Positions 1 to 7,744 of a DNA stretch of 64,000 nucleotides are shown piece after piece. This stretch comes from Tidjanibacter sp. (lineage in GTDB: Bacteria; Bacteroidota; Bacteroidia; Bacteroidales; Rikenellaceae). The position numbers and the translations under genes were made by a program. The notes beneath the pieces were generated by a model. The model had not been told where the DNA came from. It worked only from the letters and a program-made list of their open reading frames with translations, and searched no databases. Location: the NCBI GenBank assembly GCA_017936605.1, contig JAGBFH010000018.1:62001-126000 (forward strand), in the 5' to 3' direction. Position 1 is the stretch's first letter. Every line of letters begins with the position of its first letter.

Positions 1-848
1 CGCTCACCAAGGAGAGCATCGCTACCGACTTCACCCCCACCATCTCCGACTGGGAGGCCGACAATGAGCTTCAGTTCAACCAGACCGAGGAGGGCGAGGA
101 CGATGGCAACGAGGACGACAACACCTTCGTTGCAGAGGCTTCGGGCCTTGGCGTTGTTGGCTCGTTTGCAGCCAGCGGCTGGGCTACCGACGCTATCCTC
201 TACACCACCCCCACTGAGGGTCTTTTGGTTGCCGAGGGCGTAGTTATGGAGGCTGCCGATGCCTTCAAGATTCGCACCGCAGGTACCTGGGAGGGTACTG
301 TGAATGTAGGCCGCGGCGCGGTGAACTACATCCAGACCAACAAATACTTCACCGCTTCGGCCGAGAATGGCGTGAGCGACATCGTTGTTGAGGCCGCAGG
401 CACCTATGATATCTACTTCAACCAGAACACCTTGGTTGTCTACCTTATGGCCGCAGGCGTAGCCTACACTGAGGCTACCGAGCAGACCACCAATGGCCAG
501 GAGCCCATCACCGAGGAGCCCGAGCTCACCGAGGGTATGCTCTTCTTGTCGCCCAACGCCAACTGGAAAGCCGATGGTGCTCGCTTTGCTGCCTACTTCT
601 TCGGCACCAGCGATGCGTGGGTTGGTATGACCGACTCAGATGGCGACGGCATCTATGAGGTGAACATCCCCGTGGGCGACTACACCTCGGTTATCTTCTG
701 CCGTATGAACCCCTCGACCACCTCCAATAGCTGGGATAATAAGTGGAACCAGACCGCTGACCTTACAATTCCCACCGACGGCACCAACCTCTACACCATT
801 GCCGAGGGCGCTTGGGATAAGGGCGACGGCACCTGGAGCGTGAAATAA
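1..848 (+). CDS. SusE/SusF-like starch-binding outer-membrane protein, C-terminal part
   Basis: The reading frame is open from position 3 to a TAA at 846-848, so the start lies outside the window. The first part of the visible protein has the SusE/SusF module pattern: a Trp-rich start (GVVGSFAASGW), a central FKIRTAGTWEG and an ending of the GTYDIYFNQNTLVVYLM type. After a Glu/Thr-rich linker, the last 105 or so residues form a second module (LSPNANWKADGARFAAYFFG, then CRMNPSTTSNSWDNKWNQ). That module resembles carbohydrate-binding modules found beside Bacteroidales and clostridial amylases. The protein probably holds starch at the cell surface as the last member of a sus-type locus. The family call is from sequence pattern only; the ligand is inferred. 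Confidence 0.72.
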   Translation, partial: LTKESIATDFTPTISDWEADNELQFNQTEEGEDDGNEDDNTFVAEASGLGVVGSFAASGWATDAILYTTPTEGLLVAEGVVMEAADAFKIRTAGTWEGTVNVGRGAVNYIQTNKYFTASAENGVSDIVVEAAGTYDIYFNQNTLVVYLMAAGVAYTEATEQTTNGQEPITEEPELTEGMLFLSPNANWKADGARFAAYFFGTSDAWVGMTDSDGDGIYEVNIPVGDYTSVIFCRMNPSTTSNSWDNKWNQTADLTIPTDGTNLYTIAEGAWDKGDGTWSVK

Positions 849-896
849 AAGTGCCGGCCGACAACCTAAAAGGTCACCGACGACTTTCGACAAAAT

Positions 897-936
897 AAAA
901 ATCGCGGGTTACGAAATTGTAACCCGCGATTTTTTA
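897..936. terminator. Bidirectional terminator between the SusE-like gene and pgk
   Basis: A perfect stem (AAAATCGCGGGTTAC / GTAACCCGCGATTTT) has an A run on one side and a T run on the other. It lies between two convergent genes and should end both transcripts. The GCGGGTTAC stem recurs in the mosaic spacers elsewhere in the window. Confidence 0.8.
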
Positions 937-963
937 TAGGCGATTCTTTTTGTGCGAAGTGCC

Positions 964-2226
964 TTATTTTTTGATGGCTGCTACGCCGGGGAGCTCCTTG
1001 CCCTCGATGAACTCGAGGAGTGCACCGCCACCGGTGGATACATAGCTAACCTTATCGGCCAGGCCGAACTTGTTGATGCAAGCCACGCTGTCGCCGCCGC
1101 CAATGAGCGAGTAGGCACCCTTGGTCTGGGTGGCCTCGGCGATAGCCTCTGCTACCGCCTTCGAGCCGGTCGAGAACTTCTCAATCTCAAACACGCCTAC
1201 GGGGCCGTTCCAGAGGATGGTCTTGCACTCGAGAATCTCCTCACGGAAGAGTTTTTTGCCCTCCGAGCCGATGTCCACACCCTCCCAAGCGGGGTCGATG
1301 TTCCTTACGGAAGCCTCCTGGGTGTTGGCGTCGTTGGAGAAGTCGTCGCAGGTGAGTGCGTCGGGCGACATCACAAACTTGATACCCCTCTCCTCGGCCT
1401 TCTTGAGGATGTTCAGAGCGGTCTCAAACATCTCGGGCTCGCAGATGGACTTACCAACCTGGCCGCCCAGAGCAGCCGAGAAGGTGTAGGTCATACCGCC
1501 ACCGATGATAATCTTATCGCACTTCTCCATAAGGGTCTCGATAATGGAGATCTTGGTCGACACTTTCGAGCCGCCAACGATAGCCACAAAGGGTCTTGCG
1601 GGGTTCTCCATAACGCTCTCGATAGCCTTCAGCTCGCCCTCCATAACATAGCCGAACATCTTGTCCTGGGGGAAGTAGTCGGCGATGAGTGCAGTCGAAG
1701 CGTGGGCGCGGTGGGCGGTACCAAATGCGTCGTTGATATAGCAGTCGGCATAGGAAGCGAGCCTCTTGACAAACTCTTTCTGGCTCTCCTTAACAGCCTT
1801 CTTTGCCTCTTTCTTCTCCTCCTCGGTGGCATCCTCTGCCAGGCCGCGGGGCTTACCCTCCTCCTCTGCATAGAAGCGCAGGTTCTCCAACAGGAGCACC
1901 TCACCGGGCTTCAGGGCGGCAGCCATCTCGGCAGCCTTCTCACCCATACAGTCGCCTGCGAAGAGCACCTTCACACCGAGGCGAGCCTCCACTGCGGAGA
2001 TGATGTGCGAGAGGGAGTACTTCTCGTCGTTATTTTTCTTGGGACGACCCAGGTGTGACATAAGAATCACGCTACCGCCACCGGCGAGAACCTTCTTGAT
2101 GGTGGGGATGGCTGCACGGATGCGGGTGTCGTCGGTCACAGCAAACTCTTTGCTGAGGGGCACATTGAAATCTACGCGGATGATGGCGCGTTTGCCCTCA
2201 AAATTGTAAGTGTCAATTGTCTGCAT
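964..2226 (-). CDS. pgk: Phosphoglycerate kinase
   Basis: Transfers the acyl phosphate of 1,3-bisphosphoglycerate to ADP in cytosolic glycolysis. The 420-residue protein shows RVDFNVP (17-23), SHLGRPK (57-63), the [11 protein letters not shown] segment near 168, GGSKVSTK (218-225) and a C-terminal GGGDSVA loop, all typical of PGK. A lysine/glutamate-rich insert at about 131-150 is longer than in many bacterial homologues and is common in Bacteroidetes versions. It is transcribed alone: its own -7 box lies at 2278-2285 and a strong terminator follows. The downstream gene is convergent. Confidence 0.97.
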   Translation of the reverse strand: MQTIDTYNFEGKRAIIRVDFNVPLSKEFAVTDDTRIRAAIPTIKKVLAGGGSVILMSHLGRPKKNNDEKYSLSHIISAVEARLGVKVLFAGDCMGEKAAEMAAALKPGEVLLLENLRFYAEEEGKPRGLAEDATEEEKKEAKKAVKESQKEFVKRLASYADCYINDAFGTAHRAHASTALIADYFPQDKMFGYVMEGELKAIESVMENPARPFVAIVGGSKVSTKISIIETLMEKCDKIIIGGGMTYTFSAALGGQVGKSICEPEMFETALNILKKAEERGIKFVMSPDALTCDDFSNDANTQEASVRNIDPAWEGVDIGSEGKKLFREEILECKTILWNGPVGVFEIEKFSTGSKAVAEAIAEATQTKGAYSLIGGGDSVACINKFGLADKVSYVSTGGGALLEFIEGKELPGVAAIKK

Positions 2227-2277
2227 ACTAAAATCGTTTTATGTAATATTAACCTAACTTTCCGGTTGTTCGGGGAG

Positions 2278-2285
2278 CAAAGATA
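2278..2285 (-). promoter_or_regulatory. -7 promoter box of pgk
   Basis: TATCTTTG on the minus strand matches the Bacteroidetes TAnnTTTG -7 consensus and lies about 50 nt before the pgk start. Confidence 0.6.
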
Positions 2286-2333
2286 GTAATTTTGTGCAAA
2301 AATGCGGACATCACTCCGCTAAATAACCATTTC

Positions 2334-3779
2334 TTAACGCTCCTTGCTCTCTTGGTCGAAGACCTGGTTGTCGCTTGTGACCTTCTCGGAGAAGGCGTAG
2401 TGTTTGGTGTAGGTTCCCTCGGCCCACTCGCCGTAGCTCTCCAGGCACTCCTTGTTGATGTCATCTTTGCCGTGGCCGCAGTGGGGGCACTTATAGGTGT
2501 TGATGACCTCCTGAATGTGGCTGTGGGTGATGTAGTCGCGATAGGTCACACTCTGCTCCCAGGTGTGCTCGCGGTAGCTAATCTTTTTCCACTTGTTCGG
2601 GTCGCTCTGGTTATTATAAGCCTCCAGACGGCTCCACCCCTCGGAGCCCATCATAGCGTATTTCCACTCGCTCCACCACTCGCGCTGTTTGGGGCCTCGC
2701 TCCTGTTCGTGGGCCTTGGTGTGGCGCTCCCAGTAGTTCCTGCCGTTGCGCTTGGCGCTATACTCGTGCTGGTTGAGGTGCTTGCATTTGGGGCAACGAA
2801 GGCCGCTGTATGCCACCCACAAGAAGAAGAGGTTGAGCACCATAACGATGATGTATGTGAAGCTGAACCATCCGGCAAGGCCATAGCTCTTGATTGAGGA
2901 GAGCCATAGGGCGGGAGGAAGTGTGCCCAGACCAAAGAGTATCACCCCGACGAGCGAATTGGGTGCCCAAATGAGGGGTATCCTCAGCACCAGCAGTATG
3001 GCAAACAGGCCGAGCAGCAAGAGGCCCGGCAGGTAGCACCAAGCCTTCTCCATCACGACACTCTCGAAGGGCGAGCAGAGGGGAAACTCGCTCACCGATA
3101 CCACGGGGCCCATCAGGTCTACCAACTCGGGGACCATCATCTTCGAGCGTGGATACTGCCAAAAGACGAGCTTGTGAGAGAGGTATTTACCCTCTGCATC
3201 GTAGCTCACCACGGGGCGCATATATTTGCCCGTAGCCCCGTCCATCACAAAGACCTTGAAACCAAACTCCACAATCTTCTTGCCACCCTTGCGGCTCTTG
3301 ACATACTCCGCATTGAGGTACTCCTGCTCAATCTGCCCCAGTGTGTAGCGCTCTACAATCTGCCCAAACCGCTTCTCGGAGATGGGGCGGCACGAGCGCT
3401 TCTCGCGCCTCGGGAGCGAGAGACTGTCAGCCCCCTTGCCTACGGTGGCCACCTTTATGAATCCTCTATGGGAGCCATTGGCGGTTTCGGCCCAGAAGGC
3501 TGTCGCCTCCTGCTGTGCCAGAAGTCGCACCTGGGTGCCCTTTGAGAGGTAGATGCTGTCGGCATTGGAGTCGAAGTTGCCCGTGGTGAGGTATCCACCC
3601 TTCTCGAGCGCCACAACCACCCCTTCGGGGGTGTGTAGCCTCTCGCAGGTAGCAAGAAGGATGGGCACAATGGCGACAAGGGTTACCAGAAAGGCGTGTG
3701 CCTTGAAGCCAAGGTTGAACACAAAGCGAGGAATCCACAACAGCAGGTCCTTCAGCGATTTGAGTTTGGGAATATACAT
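2334..3779 (-). CDS. Membrane protein with SH3-like segment and two Cys pairs, function unknown
   Basis: I do not recognise a named family. The 481-residue protein has an N-terminal hydrophobic segment (about 24-43). A soluble part follows, with a bacterial-SH3-like stretch at about 78-112 (LSKGTQVRLLAQ, then GFIKVA). Three more membrane segments lie at about 248-267, 274-292 and 302-322. The C-terminal 155 residues carry CPKC (329-332) and CPHC (431-434), which could together form one zinc ribbon split by a Trp/Lys/Glu-rich charged insert. It has its own -7 box at 3847-3854 and no clear operon partner. Confidence 0.7.
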   Translation of the reverse strand: MYIPKLKSLKDLLLWIPRFVFNLGFKAHAFLVTLVAIVPILLATCERLHTPEGVVVALEKGGYLTTGNFDSNADSIYLSKGTQVRLLAQQEATAFWAETANGSHRGFIKVATVGKGADSLSLPRREKRSCRPISEKRFGQIVERYTLGQIEQEYLNAEYVKSRKGGKKIVEFGFKVFVMDGATGKYMRPVVSYDAEGKYLSHKLVFWQYPRSKMMVPELVDLMGPVVSVSEFPLCSPFESVVMEKAWCYLPGLLLLGLFAILLVLRIPLIWAPNSLVGVILFGLGTLPPALWLSSIKSYGLAGWFSFTYIIVMVLNLFFLWVAYSGLRCPKCKHLNQHEYSAKRNGRNYWERHTKAHEQERGPKQREWWSEWKYAMMGSEGWSRLEAYNNQSDPNKWKKISYREHTWEQSVTYRDYITHSHIQEVINTYKCPHCGHGKDDINKECLESYGEWAEGTYTKHYAFSEKVTSDNQVFDQESKER

Positions 3780-4117
3780 AGCCGTAAGGGTTTTGTGTTA
3801 ATATACGGATGAGAATGTTAGGTTCGAGTCGAAGTGGTTGTTTTTGCAAATATAGCACTAATATTTGTATCCGAGGCCATTGAGGGTGGCTTGAAACTTT
3901 CTCTGTGGCGTTTGTGGATTTGTTCGCCACCCCTCCCTCGTCCTCGGAGAGGTTTTATTGCCCACAAGATAGTGATTATTTTCATTTTCAGACCCATAAA
4001 TGCAGACAAAACATCTCTCGGAGAGAATATTTAGGGTGGGGGGAGTAACAAATTCTCAAATAATGTAGTACCTTTGTAACAAAGTGTAATCAAACAAACC
4101 TAAAATAACTGAAAACT
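3780..4117. other. Divergent promoter spacer
   Basis: No gene is visible. On the minus strand TATATTTG at 3847-3854 is the likely -7 box of the zinc-ribbon membrane gene. On the plus strand TACCTTTG at 4069-4076 serves kbl. The rest is AT-rich and holds no repeat that I can see. Confidence 0.55.
4069..4076 (+). promoter_or_regulatory. -7 promoter box of the kbl operon
   Basis: TACCTTTG, a full match to TAnnTTTG, lies about 42 nt upstream of the kbl start. Confidence 0.65.
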
Positions 4118-5305
4118 ATGTACGGTAAAATCAAAGAACATCTCCAGAAAGAGCTCGCCGACATTCGCGAGGCCGGTCTTTACAAAGTAGAGCGCATCAT
4201 CGAGTCGCCCCAGAGGGCTGCTATCGAGGTGGGTGGCAAAGAGGTACTCAACTTCTGCGCCAACAACTACCTCGGTCTTTCGGACAACCCCCGTCTTATT
4301 GAGGCCGCAAAGAGGGCTCTCGATAGCCGCGGTTTCGGTATGTCGTCCGTGAGGTTCATCTGCGGCTGCCAGGATATCCACAAGGAGCTCGAGAAGGCTA
4401 TTGCCGACTACTTCGGCACCGAGGATACCATCCTCTATGCTGCCTGCTTCGATGCCAACGGTGGCGTATTTGAGCCCCTCTTCACCGAGCAGGACGCCAT
4501 CATCAGCGACTCGCTCAACCACGCCTCCATCATCGACGGCGTAAGGCTCTGCAAGGCTGTGCGCTATCGCTACGCCAACGCCGATATGGAGGAGCTCGAG
4601 AACTGCCTCAAGCTCGCTCAGGCACAGCGCTTCCGCATCATCGTGACCGACGGTGTCTTCTCGATGGACGGCAATGTTGCCAAGATGGACGAGATTCTCG
4701 CTCTGGCAGAGAAATATGACGCACTGGTGATGGTTGACGAGTGCCACTCGGCAGGCGTTGTGGGCGCAACAGGTCGCGGTGTGACCGAGCTCTACAACTG
4801 CCGTGGTCAGGTGGACATCCTCACCGGCACCCTCGGCAAAGCCTTTGGTGGCGCAGTGGGCGGTTTCACCACAGGTCGTAAGGAGATTATCGAGATGCTC
4901 CGTCAGCGTTCGCGTCCCTACCTCTTCTCCAACTCGGTGCCCCCCGCAGTGGTTGGCGCAAGCATTGAGGTCTTCAAGATGCTGGCCGAGAGCAACGAGA
5001 TTCACGACAGACTGGTGGAGAATGTTGAGTACTTCCGCACCAAGATGCTCGAGGCAGGCTTCGATATCAAACCCACCCAGAGTGCCATCTGTGCTGTGAT
5101 GCTCTACGACGCACCTCTGTCGCAGGTTATGGCTGCCAAACTGCTCGAGGAGGGTATCTATGTGACCGGCTTCTACTACCCCGTAGTACCCAAAGGTCAG
5201 GCCCGCATCCGCGTACAGGTATCGGCAGGCCACACCCGTGAGCACCTCGACAAATGTATCGCTGCCTTCACCAAGATTGGCAAGGAGCTGGGCGTAATCA
5301 AATAG
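4118..5305 (+). CDS. kbl: Glycine C-acetyltransferase (2-amino-3-ketobutyrate CoA ligase)
   Basis: PLP enzyme of the alpha-oxoamine synthase family. It cleaves 2-amino-3-ketobutyrate with CoA to glycine and acetyl-CoA in threonine breakdown. The 395 residues match the usual length. Visible markers are the N-terminal NFCANNYLGLS, the HASIIDG segment near 135, VDECHSAG (207-213) and the PLP-lysine motif TGTLGKAFGG with K241. No threonine dehydrogenase gene is adjacent. Instead the gene is followed after 31 bp by an Lrp-type regulator and then a pterin enzyme, all on the same strand, so co-transcription from the promoter at 4069 is likely. Confidence 0.93.
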   Translation: MYGKIKEHLQKELADIREAGLYKVERIIESPQRAAIEVGGKEVLNFCANNYLGLSDNPRLIEAAKRALDSRGFGMSSVRFICGCQDIHKELEKAIADYFGTEDTILYAACFDANGGVFEPLFTEQDAIISDSLNHASIIDGVRLCKAVRYRYANADMEELENCLKLAQAQRFRIIVTDGVFSMDGNVAKMDEILALAEKYDALVMVDECHSAGVVGATGRGVTELYNCRGQVDILTGTLGKAFGGAVGGFTTGRKEIIEMLRQRSRPYLFSNSVPPAVVGASIEVFKMLAESNEIHDRLVENVEYFRTKMLEAGFDIKPTQSAICAVMLYDAPLSQVMAAKLLEEGIYVTGFYYPVVPKGQARIRVQVSAGHTREHLDKCIAAFTKIGKELGVIK

Positions 5306-5336
5306 GCAAGGATTCTCTCCGCATAATGCAACGACA

Positions 5337-5813
5337 ATGGCAAAAGTTGTCTTGGATAAGATAGATCGCAAGATTCTCCAAATGCTGGTGCGCAACGCCC
5401 GTATGCCCTTTCTGGAGATAGCCAGGGAGTGCGGCATATCGGGTGCTGCGATACACCAGAGGGTCAAGAAGCTCGACGAGCAGGGGGTCATCCTCGGCTC
5501 GAGGCTCGTTGTGGACCCCCGATTGCTGGGCTACGATGTGTGTGCCTTTGTGGGCATCAAGGTCTTGGAGCCCGCACTTGAGGGCTCAACCATCGAGGCT
5601 CTGGGGCGGATTCCCGAGATTGTGGAGTGCCACTACATCACAGGCGAGCACAATCTATTGGTGAAGCTCTATTGCGAGGATAACGAACACCTTATGCGCA
5701 CCCTCTCCGAGGGTATCCGCAAGATTCCGGGCGTGGTGGGCACCGAGACCTTCATAAGCCTCACAGAGTCCCTCTCGCGCCAGATAGATGTAAGCCACCT
5801 GTGCGATGAGTAG
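5337..5813 (+). CDS. Lrp/AsnC family transcriptional regulator
   Basis: The 158-residue protein has the standard two-part layout. An N-terminal helix-turn-helix (about 5-60: LDKIDRKILQMLVRNARM, then GAAIHQRVKKL) is followed by a C-terminal AsnC/RAM ligand domain (about 70-145: VCAFVGIKV, ECHYITGEHNLLVKLY). Such proteins form octamers that sense amino acids. Its place between kbl and a QueD-like gene suggests it may respond to threonine, glycine or a related amino acid, which is inference. Its stop overlaps the start of the next gene by 8 bp. Confidence 0.92.
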   Translation: MAKVVLDKIDRKILQMLVRNARMPFLEIARECGISGAAIHQRVKKLDEQGVILGSRLVVDPRLLGYDVCAFVGIKVLEPALEGSTIEALGRIPEIVECHYITGEHNLLVKLYCEDNEHLMRTLSEGIRKIPGVVGTETFISLTESLSRQIDVSHLCDE

Positions 5814-6243
5814 AGTGTTGCTGACCAAAGAGTTCCGCTTGGAGATGGCCCACGCACTTGTGGGCTACGATGGGCTGTGCAGTCAGATTCACGGCCACTC
5901 CTACCTGCTGGAGGTCACCGTTGAGGGCCCCAAGGCCCAGTCGGCGGGTGCCAAGATGGGTATGGTTGTGGACTTCAAGGAGGTGAAAAGGGCTGTGGAG
6001 GAGAGCGTTGTGGCCGACTACGACCACTCGTTCCTTATACGCCGCACGGAGCAGACCGAGGAGGTCATAGAGGTGCTGAGGCGCCATTTCGAACGCATCC
6101 ACGCCTTGGACTGGCAGCCCACGAGCGAAAACCTCCTGGAGCACTTTGCGACCCTCATTGAGGCCCGCCTGCCCGAGGGCGTAAGGCTCCACTCGTTGCG
6201 CCTTCACGAAACAGCCACCTCGACTGCCGAACTGGTGTTGTAA
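5806..6243 (+). CDS. queD: 6-carboxytetrahydropterin / 6-pyruvoyltetrahydropterin synthase family (QueD-like)
   Basis: Zinc enzyme that converts 7,8-dihydroneopterin triphosphate to a 6-substituted tetrahydropterin; in bacteria usually the queuosine/7-deazaguanine branch. The three zinc histidines are visible at H16 (EMAHAL), H29 and H31 (IHGHSY). The catalytic Cys is C25, and there is a YDHSF segment and a PTSENL glutamate motif near 105. The 145 residues fit the family. The start ATG overlaps the Lrp stop, suggesting translational coupling. No other queuosine genes are in the window, so a folate or other pterin role cannot be excluded. Confidence 0.85.
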   Translation: MSRVLLTKEFRLEMAHALVGYDGLCSQIHGHSYLLEVTVEGPKAQSAGAKMGMVVDFKEVKRAVEESVVADYDHSFLIRRTEQTEEVIEVLRRHFERIHALDWQPTSENLLEHFATLIEARLPEGVRLHSLRLHETATSTAELVL

Positions 6244-6257
6244 AAACGCATATTGCG

Positions 6258-6327
6258 GGTGAATTTTTCACCAAACTTCAGAGAGCGGACTTCCTCACCT
6301 ACGCATCAGTAGGCTCCGGAGTCCGCT
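6258..6327 (+). repeat. Double stem-loop element, copy 1
   Basis: A small hairpin GGTGAATTTTTCACC (6258-6272) precedes a larger one. The larger has outer stem AGCGGACT/AGTCCGCT (6284-6291, 6320-6327), internal loop TCCTCA facing CTCCGG, inner stem CCTAC/GTAGG and apical loop GCATCA. A related element with different stems but the same internal loop lies at 38499-38568. It is flanked by further pairing (ACGCATAT at 6245 with ATATGCGT at 6357). It follows queD directly and may act as a terminator or processing site. Confidence 0.6.
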
Positions 6328-6375
6328 ACTTTGTTTGGCAAAAAATTCCCGACGCGATATGCGTTTTTTGTCTAC

Positions 6376-6680
6376 CGTCTACCAACAATGGGTCCTATAA
6401 GACCCATAGGCCCCATAAGACCTATGTGCCCCATAAGCCCCATTGGTCCCTAAGGACCTTAATGACCTTATTTGAATTTCCTCCCCTAAGTTAGGGGAGG
6501 GTGCCGAAGGCGGGAGAGGTCTGTGGAGAGTTGAGAAAGGGCCAAAAGGGCAAAAGGGGCCAAAAAGTTTTATGGAGCCGAACAGGCCCCATAACAAAAA
6601 AGTTCGCGGGTTACAAAAATGTAACCCGCGAACAAGGCAGAGCACTGATTGCTGATTGCTGATTGCTGACCGCTATTGTA
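6376..6680. repeat. Mosaic spacer island A
   Basis: No gene is visible. Modules in order: TCTACCGTCTACC; a run of CCCATAAG/GGCCCC units (6390-6450); CCTTAA units; the palindrome CTCCCCTAAGTTAGGGGAG (from 6481) with its GGGAGAGGTCTG tail; GGGCCAAAAGG units (6538-6570); a hairpin GTTCGCGGGTTAC/GTAACCCGCGAAC (6602-6633); and GATTGCT/GACCGCT units to 6675. The same modules in the same order recur in other spacers of the window. Confidence 0.7.
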
Positions 6681-6712
6681 GGTTGTCGGCAAACTATCGT
6701 GACGACTGTCGG

Positions 6713-6969
6713 CAGCACCACCCTAACTCGCTGGCACCGTTGTGCCCCCTAACTCGCTGGCACCGTTGTGCCTCGCTGCGGCCGTTGCCGCAAAATTCCG
6801 CATTCGCGGAATGAGTATAGACAATCCCTCCAAACCTCCCTTTGAAAAGGGAGGCTTGGTCAAGGGCAAGCCCTTGATAAGCACCTTCTGCAACGGTGCT
6901 GGCAAATTGAGGCAGTTTCAAGGTGATGCGGTGGACAGCACCACCCTCACTCGCTGCGGCCGTTGCCGC
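6713..6969. repeat. 26-bp direct repeats and palindrome next to the barrel gene
   Basis: A 26-bp unit beginning CCCTAACTCGCTGGCACCG occurs twice in tandem at 6721-6772. A diverged third copy at about 6937-6969 runs into the stop codon of the next gene. The 20-mer CTCGCTGCGGCCGTTGCCGC occurs exactly at 6772-6791 and 6950-6969. Between them lies a hairpin CCTCCCTTT/AAAGGGAGG (about 6836-6855) and GCACCTTCTGCAACGGTGC. The arrangement resembles a small non-autonomous inserted element. Confidence 0.5.
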
Positions 6970-7643
6970 TAAAACCTTACGATGGTGCCGAGTTGGAGTA
7001 CCGAGTTGCGGTTGTCGGGCACCGAGATATAGTAGTATCCGTTGAGGGTGTTGGATATGCCGTTGTGGGTTTGGGAGAGGCCCAAGGTGTAGCGAACCTC
7101 AATGGAGGTGCTGCCTATGCCGTACTCCAAGGCTGCCACTACGCCCATATCCACGGGGTGGAACGAGTCGCTGTCGAAGGAGCCGCTGCCACTCACCTGG
7201 CCATCGCCCAAGACGGAGGGGGCGGTATAGTCGTAGCCACCCATCAGGAAGATGCCCGCCTGTGCTCCGAGCGAGAGGGTTAGGTGTTGTTCGCGGCCTA
7301 TGGGTAGGCGGTAGTGGGCCAAGAGAGGGATGTTGAGGTAGTGGAATGAGTAGTCCATAGTGATCAGGTCGCTGTTTGGCTTGCAGAGTGCCCCCTGCTC
7401 CGCGAGGGTCACATCCACGCCCACGCCCCATCGCTCGTCGAAGTAGCAGTCGCCCGTGATGCCCGCATAGAAGCTCACCTGTGGCAGGGTGTTGTCTATG
7501 CCCACCAGCCACGAGAGCGACACGCCATCCCTGAGTCCCAGCCTGAAGGTTGTTTGTGCCGAGGTGGCGGTGGGTAGCAGGGTGAGGGTGCCGAGCGTGG
7601 CGAGCAGTATGAGTGTGCGGAGGTGTTTCATAGTGGTGGTCAA
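6969..7643 (-). CDS. Outer-membrane beta-barrel protein (PorT/OmpW-like, small)
   Basis: The 224-residue protein starts with a signal peptide (TLILLATLGTLTLLPTATSAQ) and continues as alternating aromatic/polar strands ending in Phe (LGTIVRF), typical of an 8-stranded Bacteroidetes barrel. Examples are VSFYAGITGDCYF, NIPLLAHYRLP and LSLGAQAGIFLMGGYDY. Its function is unknown. The neighbouring upstream gene encodes a barrel of similar length, but a terminator and a -7 box (7675-7682) separate the two, so they are independent units. Its stop codon lies inside the 20-bp direct repeat at 6950-6969. Confidence 0.82.
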   Translation of the reverse strand: MTTTMKHLRTLILLATLGTLTLLPTATSAQTTFRLGLRDGVSLSWLVGIDNTLPQVSFYAGITGDCYFDERWGVGVDVTLAEQGALCKPNSDLITMDYSFHYLNIPLLAHYRLPIGREQHLTLSLGAQAGIFLMGGYDYTAPSVLGDGQVSGSGSFDSDSFHPVDMGVVAALEYGIGSTSIEVRYTLGLSQTHNGISNTLNGYYYISVPDNRNSVLQLGTIVRF

Positions 7644-7674
7644 TTATTTGGCTTCTCTCAGAGAGAATCTGCTA

Positions 7675-7682
7675 CAAACATA
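7675..7682 (-). promoter_or_regulatory. -7 promoter box of the 6969-7643 barrel gene
   Basis: TATGTTTG on the minus strand, about 30 nt before the start codon. Confidence 0.55.
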
Positions 7683-7688
7683 CAAAAA

Positions 7689-7720
7689 AACTCCGACACT
7701 CACAAAGGGGTGTCGGAGTT
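7689..7720 (-). terminator. Terminator of the 7745-8431 barrel gene
   Basis: Stem AACTCCGACAC/GTGTCGGAGTT with a T run on the minus strand, 25 bp after the stop codon. Confidence 0.75.
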
Positions 7721-7744
7721 GTGGTGAGTAAACCTGGGGTTTTA

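Noticed and set aside
6284..6327. TGAGGAAGTCC on the minus strand considered as part of an RNase P RNA
   Set aside because: Only a short resemblance to the conserved GAGGAAAGTCC; no other RNase P RNA helices are present nearby and the second copy at 38522 does not keep it.
6379..6645. Short frames inside the mosaic islands (also at 8662, 14985, 15194, 40100 and 49308)
   Set aside because: They consist of repeated Gly/Met/Pro/Leu/Ser units from the short modules and have no promoter or conserved protein features.
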